Origin: JASJBU01 sp965372385
Lineage (GTDB): Bacteria > Pseudomonadota > Gammaproteobacteria > Chromatiales > Chromatiaceae
Assembly: GCA_965372385.1 (NCBI GenBank)
Contig: CBDVCD010000196.1
Coordinates: 1 to 6,597 of the forward strand
Direction: 5' to 3'
Length of the DNA stretch: 6,597 nt
Below the pieces are notes generated by a model that worked only from the letters and a program-made list of their open reading frames with translations, searched no databases and had not been told where the DNA came from. The translations under genes and the position numbers were made by a program. Shown in pieces: positions 1-5,268 of the stretch. Each line of letters starts with the position of its first letter. Positions within the stretch are counted from its first letter, which is position 1.

Positions 1-369
1 CCGCTCTTCAACTCTCTGCGGGACAGCTTCGAACTCTCCCGCAACCACTATGATCGGGTGGCCCATTTTATCCAAGGCTTCGTACCTGCCATACTGGCCC
101 GGGAGATTCTGCTTCGCCGTTCACCACTCCCCGTGGGCCGCTGGCTGTTCTTCCTGACCATCTGCTTTTGTCTTGCATTCAGCGCCTTCTATGAACTCAC
201 CGAATGGTGGGTCGCGCTGATCAGCGAGCAGGCGGCAGAGGCATTTCTCGGCACCCAGGGGGATCCTTGGGACACTCAGACAGACATGTTCCTCGCCCTC
301 ATCGGGGCTATTTGCGCCCTGATCCTGCTCAGCCGGGAGCATGACCGGCAGCTGACCCTGTTGAATTGA
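1..369 (+). CDS. DUF2238 (YjdF-type) inner-membrane protein, C-terminal part
   Basis: The reading frame is open from the first base, so the true start lies upstream; 122 residues are visible, somewhat over half of a typical YjdF-like protein of about 200 residues. The segment starting RNHYDRVAHF, followed by GFVPAI, AREILLR, AFYELTEWW, AFLGTQGDPWDTQ and DMFLALIGA, matches the conserved C-terminal half of the DUF2238 family as I know it. Two hydrophobic stretches, around RWLFFLTICFCLAFSAFY and MFLALIGAICALILL, are probable membrane helices with a conserved acidic/Trp-rich loop between them. The family's biochemical role is unknown. The gene ends 11 bp before apaH on the same strand, so co-transcription is likely. 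A GTG at 58 would be an internal codon here, because the conserved RNHYD segment lies upstream of it in the same frame. Confidence 0.88.
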   Translation, partial: PLFNSLRDSFELSRNHYDRVAHFIQGFVPAILAREILLRRSPLPVGRWLFFLTICFCLAFSAFYELTEWWVALISEQAAEAFLGTQGDPWDTQTDMFLALIGAICALILLSREHDRQLTLLN

Positions 370-380
370 AGGAGGACTGA

Positions 381-1220
381 ATGGCCATTTATGCCATTGG
401 CGATATCCAGGGCTGTTATGACGAATTTCGGCGTCTGCTGGAGCTGATCGAATTTGACCCCGCTAAGGATAAACTTTGGCTGGCTGGTGATATCGTCAAT
501 CGCGGCCCCAAATCACTGGAGGTAATCCGCTTCGTCAAATCCCTGGGGAGTCGGGCCATCACTGTTTTGGGCAATCATGACCTGCACCTTCTCGCCCTGT
601 CACAGGGCAACCGCAGTCATTATAAACATGGAACCCTGGATGAGATCCTGAGTGCACCGGACCGTGATGAGCTGATTCACTGGTTGCGCCATCAGCCATT
701 GATGTATCACTGTCAAAAAAGCGGATATAGCCTGATACACGCCGGCCTGCCTCCTCAATGGGACATCCCATCGGCCTTAAGGTATGCCCGCGAACTGGAG
801 GTCGTATTACAGGGTTCGAGTTTTCACGATTTCTGCCATGCCATGTATGGCAATGATCCCGCGCAATGGTCTAATGAGCTAACCGGAATGGCGCGTCTGC
901 GCTTTATCACCAACTGTTTTACCCGTCTGCGCTATTGCACTCCCCAGGGAAAGCTCGCCATGAGTGGGAAAGGCACCCCGGGCAGTCAAGGCTCTGACCT
1001 GATCCCCTGGTTTGATGCCCCGCGGAGGGCCAGCCGCAAAGACCGAATCATCTTCGGACACTGGTCCACCCTGGGTTACTATCAAGGTAAAAATGTCTGG
1101 TCCATCGATACCGGTTGCCTGTGGGGCGGACAACTGACGGCGCTGAAGGTGAGAAAGAAAAAACCACCCAAACCGATCCAACTCTCCTGTCCGGGGGCCT
1201 TGAAACCCGGCAAGGTTTAA
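381..1220 (+). CDS. apaH: Bis(5'-nucleosyl)-tetraphosphatase, symmetrical (ApaH)
   Basis: This enzyme hydrolyses diadenosine tetraphosphate (Ap4A) to two ADP in the cytoplasm; in E. coli related activity also removes Np4 caps from RNA. At 279 residues it is of normal family length. The metallophosphoesterase signature is complete: GDIQG (residues 7-11), GDIVNRGP (36-43), GNHDLH (64-69), IHAG (119-122) and FGHW (225-228), with the ApaH-typical MYGNDP (155-160) and DTGCLWGG (243-250). The ATG at 381 follows an AAGGAGG Shine-Dalgarno sequence with a 5-nt spacer, which fixes the start. It lies 11 bp after the DUF2238 gene and runs convergently into folA. In E. coli apaH lies near folA too, but here the two genes face each other. 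Its TAA stop (1218-1220) falls inside the arm of the 1217-1349 element. The tail after residue 257 is Lys/Pro-rich and probably not catalytic. Confidence 0.97.
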   Translation: MAIYAIGDIQGCYDEFRRLLELIEFDPAKDKLWLAGDIVNRGPKSLEVIRFVKSLGSRAITVLGNHDLHLLALSQGNRSHYKHGTLDEILSAPDRDELIHWLRHQPLMYHCQKSGYSLIHAGLPPQWDIPSALRYARELEVVLQGSSFHDFCHAMYGNDPAQWSNELTGMARLRFITNCFTRLRYCTPQGKLAMSGKGTPGSQGSDLIPWFDAPRRASRKDRIIFGHWSTLGYYQGKNVWSIDTGCLWGGQLTALKVRKKKPPKPIQLSCPGALKPGKV

Positions 1221-1349
1221 CCCTAGATTCTGCAGTTGACCGCTCCATTCTACTTTTAACGAGTTGAATTCATGTGTATTTTGTTCGATAGGCCGACTCA
1301 CCCGCTGAGTGAACCACGCTACGAGGTAGATTGCAGATTCTAGGTTTAA
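1217..1349. repeat. 133-bp element with 20-bp imperfect terminal inverted repeats (MITE-like)
   Basis: The left arm 1217-1236 (TTAACCCTAGATTCTGCAGT) and the reverse complement of the right arm 1330-1349 (TTAAACCTAGAATCTGCAAT) agree at 17 of 20 positions. The element exactly fills the gap between convergent apaH and folA, and each arm contributes its neighbour's TAA stop at the same place (1218-1220 plus, 1346-1348 minus). The interior has no convincing gene and contains only small hairpins: ACTCA/TGAGT at 1296-1300/1306-1310 and CTAC/GTAG at 1319-1322/1326-1329. No clear target-site duplication is visible outside the arms and there is no T-run typical of an intrinsic terminator. A third related arm occurs at 6543-6562. 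The structure is seen directly; calling it a non-autonomous mobile or dispersed repeat is inference, and it may also act as a bidirectional transcript end. Confidence 0.6.
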
Positions 1350-1852
1350 GGCTGTTTACGCTCCAGTTTGATAAAGCTGTAAGGATAGCTGTTTTTCTCG
1401 TCGGCCACGTGGGGTTCCCGCTCGATTTCGCACCACTGAGAGAGATCAAGTTCGGGGAAATAGGTATCGCCTTCAACCTCAGCATGTACCAACGTGAGGT
1501 AGAGCCGAGTCGCCCTGGGTAGCACCGCGGCATAGATGGCAGCCCCACCTACGACCATGACCTCTTCCACCCCCTTCAACCGGGCTATTGCCTCATCAAC
1601 CGAGTGAACCACCAAACAACCATCGGCTCGATAGTCTGCATCACGGGTTACTACAATATGCGGCCTTTCAGGCAGCAGGCCAGGCAAGGACTCCCAGGTT
1701 TTTCGCCCCATGACAATCGGCTTACCCAGGGTCAAGGCCTTGAAATGTTTCAGATCAGCGGGAAGCTGCCAAGGTAACTGGTTGTCCCGCCCAATCACCC
1801 GATTCTCCGACATCGCCCAGATAAGAGAGATGACCGGTTGCCCCCGGTTCAT
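1346..1852 (-). CDS. folA: Dihydrofolate reductase
   Basis: It reduces dihydrofolate to tetrahydrofolate with NADPH, regenerating the folate oxidised by the thymidylate synthase encoded just upstream. The protein has 168 residues, close to the 159 of E. coli FolA. Visible landmarks are ISLIWAMSENRVIG (residues 8-21), QLPWQLPADLKHFK with the expected catalytic acid Asp33 and Trp28, the NADPH-binding MGRKTWESLPG (48-58), IVVTR (66-70), and VVGGAAIY (100-107). The ATG overlaps the thyA stop as ATGA (1849-1852), which implies translational coupling; the sequence before it has only a weak Shine-Dalgarno (GGCGGT directly before the ATG). It looks like a normal chromosomal enzyme rather than a plasmid-borne trimethoprim-resistant type. 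The TAA stop lies in the right arm of the 1217-1349 element. Confidence 0.97.
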   Translation of the reverse strand: MNRGQPVISLIWAMSENRVIGRDNQLPWQLPADLKHFKALTLGKPIVMGRKTWESLPGLLPERPHIVVTRDADYRADGCLVVHSVDEAIARLKGVEEVMVVGGAAIYAAVLPRATRLYLTLVHAEVEGDTYFPELDLSQWCEIEREPHVADEKNSYPYSFIKLERKQP

Positions 1853-2643
1853 ACCGCCACGGGTGCCTTGATGTGAGGGTGCGGGTCGTAGTCAAGCAAC
1901 TCGAAGTCCTCGAAGCGGAAGCTGAAAATATCCTTCACCTCCGGATTGATACGCATTGTTGGTAATCGGCGCGGCACCCGACTGAGTTGCAGATCGGCCT
2001 GCTCCAGATGGTTGGAGTAGAGATGGGCATCACCAAAGGTATGCACAAAGTCGCCCGGCAGCAACCCCGTGACCTGCGCCAGCATCATTGTCAGTAGTGC
2101 GTAGGAGGCAATATTGAATGGCACCCCAAGAAAGATATCGGCGCTACGCTGGTAGAGCTGACAGGAGAGCCGGCCCTCCGCCACATAAAACTGAAACAGA
2201 CAATGGCAGGGTGGCAACGCCATATTATCCACCTCCGCCGGGTTCCAGGCAGAGACAATGAGTCGGCGGGAATCGGGATTCTGACGGATCTGTTCTACCA
2301 ACTGACTGATCTGATCGATGCTACGACCATTGGCAGCCGGCCAGGAGCGCCACTGATACCCATACACCGGACCCAGATCTCCGTTCTCATCCGCCCATTC
2401 GTCCCAGATATTCACACCGTTCTCTTTCAGATAACGGATATTGGTCTCCCCCATCAGAAACCAGAGCAACTCATGGATGATGGAACGCAGATGTAGCTTT
2501 TTCGTCGTCAGTGCGGGAAAACCAGCCGAGAGGTCAAAACGCATCTGGTAACCGAACACGCTCCGGGTACCGGTACCCGTTCTATCCTCTTTGACTAGCC
2601 CCTGATCCCGCACATGCCGCATCAGTTCAAGATACTGTTTCAT
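1849..2643 (-). CDS. thyA: Thymidylate synthase
   Basis: It methylates dUMP to dTMP using 5,10-methylene-tetrahydrofolate, releasing dihydrofolate for FolA. The protein is 264 residues, the same as E. coli ThyA, and key residues fall at the E. coli numbers: Arg21 in the RTGTG loop, catalytic Cys146 in LPPCHC, Arg166 and Asp169 in YQRSADI, Asn177 in FNIASY, and His207 and Tyr209 in GDAHLYS. The C-terminus HIKAPVAV is the expected conserved tail. The ATG overlaps the lgt stop as ATGA and is preceded by GGTGGAG about 6 nt upstream. Its own stop overlaps the folA start, so it is the middle gene of a tight lgt-thyA-folA operon. Nothing suggests disruption. Confidence 0.98.
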   Translation of the reverse strand: MKQYLELMRHVRDQGLVKEDRTGTGTRSVFGYQMRFDLSAGFPALTTKKLHLRSIIHELLWFLMGETNIRYLKENGVNIWDEWADENGDLGPVYGYQWRSWPAANGRSIDQISQLVEQIRQNPDSRRLIVSAWNPAEVDNMALPPCHCLFQFYVAEGRLSCQLYQRSADIFLGVPFNIASYALLTMMLAQVTGLLPGDFVHTFGDAHLYSNHLEQADLQLSRVPRRLPTMRINPEVKDIFSFRFEDFELLDYDPHPHIKAPVAV

Positions 2644-3485
2644 ATCGTCTCCACCTGCTTTGGGACCCGACGATAGGCAAGGAACAGCAACAGGATGCCA
2701 AACAGAATCATCGGCAGGCTCAGGATTTGTCCCATGGTGACCCAGTCAAACGCCATGTAGCCGAGGTGGGCATCCGGCGTCCGTACAAACTCCACCGCAA
2801 AACGGAAAACCCCATAGCAGACAAGAAAGAGCCCGGAAACCGCCATCCTTGGACGTGCCTTGGCAGAAAATAGCCAAAGAATCAGGAACAGCAACAGCCC
2901 CTCCAGCAGGGCTTCATACAGCTGGTTGGGATGCACCGGCAGAGAGTAGATACCATCAGATGTCCCCGGATAGCTACAGAGCGAGGGAACATCGACACAA
3001 GGAACTCGCATGCCCCAAGGCAGGGTGGTCGGACCGCCCCAGAGTTCGGCATTGATGAAGTTACCCAGACGACCCGCTCCCAGGCCAATGGGAACCAAGG
3101 GGGCGACAAAATCGGTAGTATCGAAAAAGGTACGGCCCTGCTTGCGCGCCAATACCCACATGGCCAGTATCACACCAAGCAGTCCACCGTGAAATGACAT
3201 GCCACCTTCCCAGACACGTAGTAGCGAAAGAGGATCATCGACAAAGCCAGAAAACCCATAAAAGAGGGTGTATCCCAATCTTCCGCCAACCACCACACCC
3301 AGCACGACATAGAAAACCATATCGTCCACCTGCTGAGCGGTCCAGTTGTTGTCTGGTTTAGCGGCCCGTGCCCGGCCAAGCAACCAACCACCCAGAAAAC
3401 CAATCAGGTACATCACACCATACCAATGGACCTTCAGCGGACCAAGCGAAACAAGAACTGGGTCAATTTCAGGATATGTAATCAT
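2640..3485 (-). CDS. lgt: Phosphatidylglycerol-prolipoprotein diacylglyceryl transferase
   Basis: This inner-membrane enzyme transfers a diacylglyceryl group from phosphatidylglycerol to the lipobox cysteine of prolipoproteins, the first step of lipoprotein maturation. From the ATG at 3485 the protein is 281 residues. It has several hydrophobic helices, KVHWYGVMYL (residues 18-27, with His20 and Tyr22), SFHGG (97-101), the Lgt signature GRLGNFINAELWG (138-150), HPNQLYE (185-191) and FRFAVEFVR (227-235), whose Arg228 and Glu232 match catalytic-region residues of E. coli Lgt. The frame stays open upstream with TTG at 3518 and GTG at 3515, adding up to 11 residues. I prefer 3485 because MITYPEIDPV then aligns with the usual Lgt N-terminus, although no good Shine-Dalgarno precedes it. 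The stop overlaps the thyA start as ATGA, making this the first gene of the operon. Confidence 0.96.
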   Translation of the reverse strand: MITYPEIDPVLVSLGPLKVHWYGVMYLIGFLGGWLLGRARAAKPDNNWTAQQVDDMVFYVVLGVVVGGRLGYTLFYGFSGFVDDPLSLLRVWEGGMSFHGGLLGVILAMWVLARKQGRTFFDTTDFVAPLVPIGLGAGRLGNFINAELWGGPTTLPWGMRVPCVDVPSLCSYPGTSDGIYSLPVHPNQLYEALLEGLLLFLILWLFSAKARPRMAVSGLFLVCYGVFRFAVEFVRTPDAHLGYMAFDWVTMGQILSLPMILFGILLLFLAYRRVPKQVETI

Positions 3486-3729
3486 GAGGAAAATACTATC
3501 AGGAATTGGGTTCACCAATCTTGTTAAAAATCGCTATTAAGCATTTATAAGCTCACAACAAATGGTAGTCTTTTGCGACATTGTTCACGTTACTCAAGGA
3601 AAACAGAATTTATTTCGCAGGCAAGCTGGCGCTTTTCTGCAAAGTGTCAAGTTTTTGATTCCCGTGCCGTAAAGCAGGTGCAAGCGACAAGCGATGCAAA
3701 TAAAACTTCAAGCATCTACGGGAAGTACC
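3486..3729. other. Divergent intergenic region between lgt and the XRE regulator gene
   Basis: These 244 bp separate lgt (minus) from the regulator gene (plus) and must contain both promoters. The stretch is visibly richer in A and T than the flanking genes, especially 3520-3620. Short open frames across it show no recognisable protein. It holds a tandem direct repeat of CAAGCGA at 3680-3693 and an imperfect palindrome around 3540-3553 (AGCATTTATAAGCT), either of which could be chance. XRE-type regulators often bind palindromes in their own divergent promoter region, but no operator can be assigned from sequence alone. Confidence 0.5.
3581..3609 (+). promoter_or_regulatory. Weak sigma70-like promoter candidate for the XRE gene
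   Basis: TTGTTC (3581-3586) and CAGAAT (3604-3609) are separated by 17 nt and match the -35 and -10 consensus at about 3 and 4 of 6 positions. It would give a leader of more than 100 nt before the ATG at 3730. The match is poor enough to occur by chance and is listed only as the best pair I found on this strand. Confidence 0.15.
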
Positions 3730-4104
3730 ATGACTTACGCACATGCACAGAGATTCGAAACCTACATACCTCGGGAAATGGACACACTAGGCTCAAGATT
3801 GAGAAGAAAACGCCGCGAACGTGGCTGGACGCAGGAAGAACTCGCGTTGCGTGCGGGAACCAATCAGGCTGTCATCCAGAAAATCGAGAACGGCAAGAGT
3901 CTTCGGCCGCGAAAGATTGATGAGATTGCCGGCGTATTGGACGTCAACCCTGCCTGGCTGATGTTTGGGGAAAGATCAGCCACCGTACTGGATGAAGAAT
4001 CCATCGAAGTTGCAAAGGCCTGGAGCCAATTGCCGGAACCCATCCGTACCCGCATCAAGCGAAATATATTCGAACAAGCACTGCTTAAATCCTCAAAAGA
4101 GTAA
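3730..4104 (+). CDS. XRE-family helix-turn-helix transcriptional regulator
   Basis: From the ATG at 3730 this is a 124-residue protein with one Cro/C1-type DNA-binding domain at roughly residues 17-75: LGSRLRRKRRERGWTQEELA, then the recognition-helix region RAGTNQAVIQKIENGKS, then IDEIAGVLDVNPAWLMFGE. The rest (about 76-124) is charged and probably helical, with LPEPIRTRIKRNIFEQALL; there is no S24 peptidase or ligand-binding domain, so it is not a LexA/CI-type self-cleaving repressor. Start choice: GGGAAG lies 4 nt before 3730, whereas the in-frame ATGs at 3694 and 3778 lack a well-placed Shine-Dalgarno, although the fold itself could begin at 3778 (MDTLGSRL). It is divergent from lgt and convergent with moaE. 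Its target is unknown; autoregulation is typical of the family. No toxin, phage or restriction gene is beside it. Confidence 0.85.
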   Translation: MTYAHAQRFETYIPREMDTLGSRLRRKRRERGWTQEELALRAGTNQAVIQKIENGKSLRPRKIDEIAGVLDVNPAWLMFGERSATVLDEESIEVAKAWSQLPEPIRTRIKRNIFEQALLKSSKE

Positions 4105-4112
4105 ATACATAA

Positions 4113-4138
4113 CTGCCGGGGTGCCGCCGCCCCGGCAG
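4113..4138. terminator. Perfect GC-rich hairpin after the XRE gene (possible bidirectional terminator)
   Basis: CTGCCGGGG (4113-4121) and CCCCGGCAG (4130-4138) form a perfect 9-bp stem with an 8-nt loop, 8 bp after the regulator's stop and between two convergent genes. The position suits a transcript end for both the regulator (plus) and moaE (minus). Neither side has the run of T expected of a classical intrinsic terminator, so it may pause polymerase or block 3' exonucleases instead. The 4139-4282 remainder up to the moaE stop holds only a small GGTTTT/AAAACC inverted repeat (4183-4195). Confidence 0.55.
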
Positions 4139-4282
4139 CAAACCGCCCAGCCCATTTACAAGATCGACTTCGCGACACATTGGGTTTTGAAAACCAACTA
4201 GACCAAATCACCGATTCCTCCTTGCAGTTAACCCATATTCGATCAGATGCTACACAGGACAACGGACTGGGCCAGCAACGGG

Positions 4283-4747
4283 TCAATTACCACTGATTTC
4301 CCACTTCTCCTCGACCTTAGTATCTGAGAGTCGGGCATCCACCCATCGTGATCCTTGAGGTGTCAGCTCCTTTTTCCAGAAAGGAGCACGCGTCTTAAGA
4401 TAATCGATAATGAATTCACAGGCCTGGAATGCCTCGCCCCGATGAGTACTGGCCACGGCCACCAGCACAATCGGCTCAGTAGGCCTAAGTTCACCCACAC
4501 GATGTACCAGCCGACAACCCAACAGATCCCAACGCTGGTTGGCCTCGTCCACAATCGAGCTCAGAGCCTTCTCGGTCATTCCCGGGTAGTGCTCAAGCGT
4601 CATACTGGTAACCTGATCACCCTCATTCATGTCACGCATCAAGCCGATAAAACTGACCACCCCACCAATTGCAGGATTATCTGCGCGTAGCAGATCTATC
4701 TCATGGTTGGGGTCTAATGGTTCAGTCTGAATGCGGATTTCGTTCAT
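4283..4747 (-). CDS. moaE: Molybdopterin synthase catalytic subunit MoaE
   Basis: It is the large subunit of the MoaD2-MoaE2 molybdopterin synthase, which converts cyclic pyranopterin monophosphate to molybdopterin using sulfur from the MoaD thiocarboxylate. The protein is 154 residues, close to E. coli MoaE (150). Motifs seen are GGVVSFIGLMRD (residues 28-39), LEHYPGM (51-57), HRVGEL (82-87), VASTHRGEAFQAC (98-110) and YLKTRAPFWKKE (116-127); Lys118 and Lys125 correspond to the active-site lysines 119 and 126 of E. coli, and SRWVDAR (133-139) is also typical. The ATG at 4747 has no purine-rich Shine-Dalgarno upstream, unusual for a gene normally coupled to moaD. An 11-codon frame (4779-4744 minus) overlaps this start as ATGA but lacks its own Shine-Dalgarno. 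moaD ends 269 bp upstream, with repeat-like DNA between. Confidence 0.96.
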   Translation of the reverse strand: MNEIRIQTEPLDPNHEIDLLRADNPAIGGVVSFIGLMRDMNEGDQVTSMTLEHYPGMTEKALSSIVDEANQRWDLLGCRLVHRVGELRPTEPIVLVAVASTHRGEAFQACEFIIDYLKTRAPFWKKELTPQGSRWVDARLSDTKVEEKWEISGN

Positions 4748-5016
4748 AGAGTTAGAGTAAGTGATTTTCTTGCTCCCATGAAAACTTTTTTTCAGCGGGC
4801 GGATTGGAGGGACTCTCGGCGGCAGGGCGCCGCCGTGGAGCCTACAGTGAAGTATTCACGGCGTGCCACGGAAATCATGTCGGCTATCCAACGTTCGCTT
4901 GAGTAACTTTATCTACTACACATCGCAAGCAACCATCCATGGTGACGCACCCAGCTCGGCCATCCAGGCCTCGCGTTCGCCGCGCTGCGTTTGTCCACTG
5001 GACAAACGGTCGCGGC
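4748..5016. repeat. Palindrome-rich, repeat-like spacer splitting moaD from moaE
   Basis: This 269-bp gap lies where moaD and moaE are usually adjacent or overlapping. It has no convincing gene and is dense in inverted repeats. Going upward there are TGAAAA/TTTTCA (4779-4784/4789-4794); CGGCGGC/GCCGCCG (4817-4823/4829-4835); CGCCGTG/CACGGCG (4831-4837/4857-4863), which competes with the previous stem; GTGAA/TTCAC (4847-4851/4855-4859); ACCAT/ATGGT (4932-4936/4939-4943); GGCC/GGCC (4958-4961/4967-4970); and the large palindrome ending at 5016. Such clusters resemble dispersed REP- or MITE-type intergenic repeats of Gammaproteobacteria. Only one copy is in this window, so repetition in the genome is inferred. 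Confidence 0.55.
4979..5016. repeat. 38-bp near-perfect palindrome abutting the moaD stop codon
   Basis: The core is a perfect inverted repeat with 10-bp arms CGTTTGTCCA (4988-4997) and TGGACAAACG (4999-5008) around one central base. It extends outward, past a 3/2-nt internal loop, to GCCGCG (4979-4984) and CGCGGC (5011-5016). The structure stops exactly next to the moaD TGA (5017-5019). In the moaD mRNA it would form a strong hairpin right after the stop, able to stabilise the upstream message or reduce read-through to moaE. There is no T-run after it. Confidence 0.75.
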
Positions 5017-5268
5017 TCACCCCCCCGTAACTGGCGGAAAAAACGCTACTTCGTCACCATCCTTGATGGGGGTTCGAGCATCGGCAACCTCCTGATTCAC
5101 CGCCACCAACACGGGCTGATCATTAGCAAAAACCTCACTCCAAATACCTCCCCGCTGCTGTAGCATGGCTATGACGGCCTCGACATCCGCATGCCCATCA
5201 ACGGGTATCTCTTCTGAACCCGTAGCTAACTGTTCGCGAAAACGGGCAAAAAAACGTAGCTGAATCAT
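5017..5268 (-). CDS. moaD: Molybdopterin synthase sulfur-carrier subunit MoaD
   Basis: This small ubiquitin-like protein of 83 residues carries sulfur as a C-terminal thiocarboxylate for MoaE to build molybdopterin. The visible features are the beta-grasp start MIQLRFFARFREQLA, the middle NDQPVLVAVNQEVAD, the conserved KDGDEVAFFPPVTGG end, and the essential C-terminal Gly-Gly (residues 82-83). The ATG shares one base with the moeA stop (TAATG at 5266-5270), so translation is probably coupled; no good Shine-Dalgarno is present. Length is typical of the family. A ThiS assignment is less likely because of the VAFFPPVTGG ending and the moeA and moaE neighbours. The TGA stop touches the 4979-5016 palindrome. 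MoeB, needed to activate the tail by adenylation, is not in the window. Confidence 0.95.
   Translation of the reverse strand: MIQLRFFARFREQLATGSEEIPVDGHADVEAVIAMLQQRGGIWSEVFANDQPVLVAVNQEVADARTPIKDGDEVAFFPPVTGG

Noticed and set aside
879..1301. 140-residue minus-strand frame over apaH
   Set aside because: It lies antisense to most of the C-terminal half of a clear ApaH and shows no recognisable motif; a shadow frame.
3680..3693. Tandem CAAGCGA repeat as an iteron or CRISPR-like unit
   Set aside because: Only two 7-bp copies with no spacers or further units; not an origin or array.
3573..3920. 115-residue plus-strand frame overlapping the start of the XRE gene
   Set aside because: It is in a different frame from the recognisable helix-turn-helix domain and has no motif or ribosome site; the XRE frame explains the region.
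4183..4195. GGTTTT/AAAACC inverted repeat that resembles a tRNA anticodon arm
   Set aside because: No acceptor, D or T-arm sequences are found around it, so it is not a tRNA; the dyad is short enough to be chance.
4748..5016. Possible molybdenum-cofactor riboswitch in the moaD-moaE spacer
   Set aside because: Moco motif RNAs normally precede the first gene of a moa operon and have a conserved multi-stem core that I cannot match here; the stems look more like dispersed palindromic repeats.
4939..5163. 74-residue plus-strand frame across the moaD end and the repeat spacer
   Set aside because: It is antisense to moaD and runs through palindromic DNA; composition is repeat-driven and no domain is visible.
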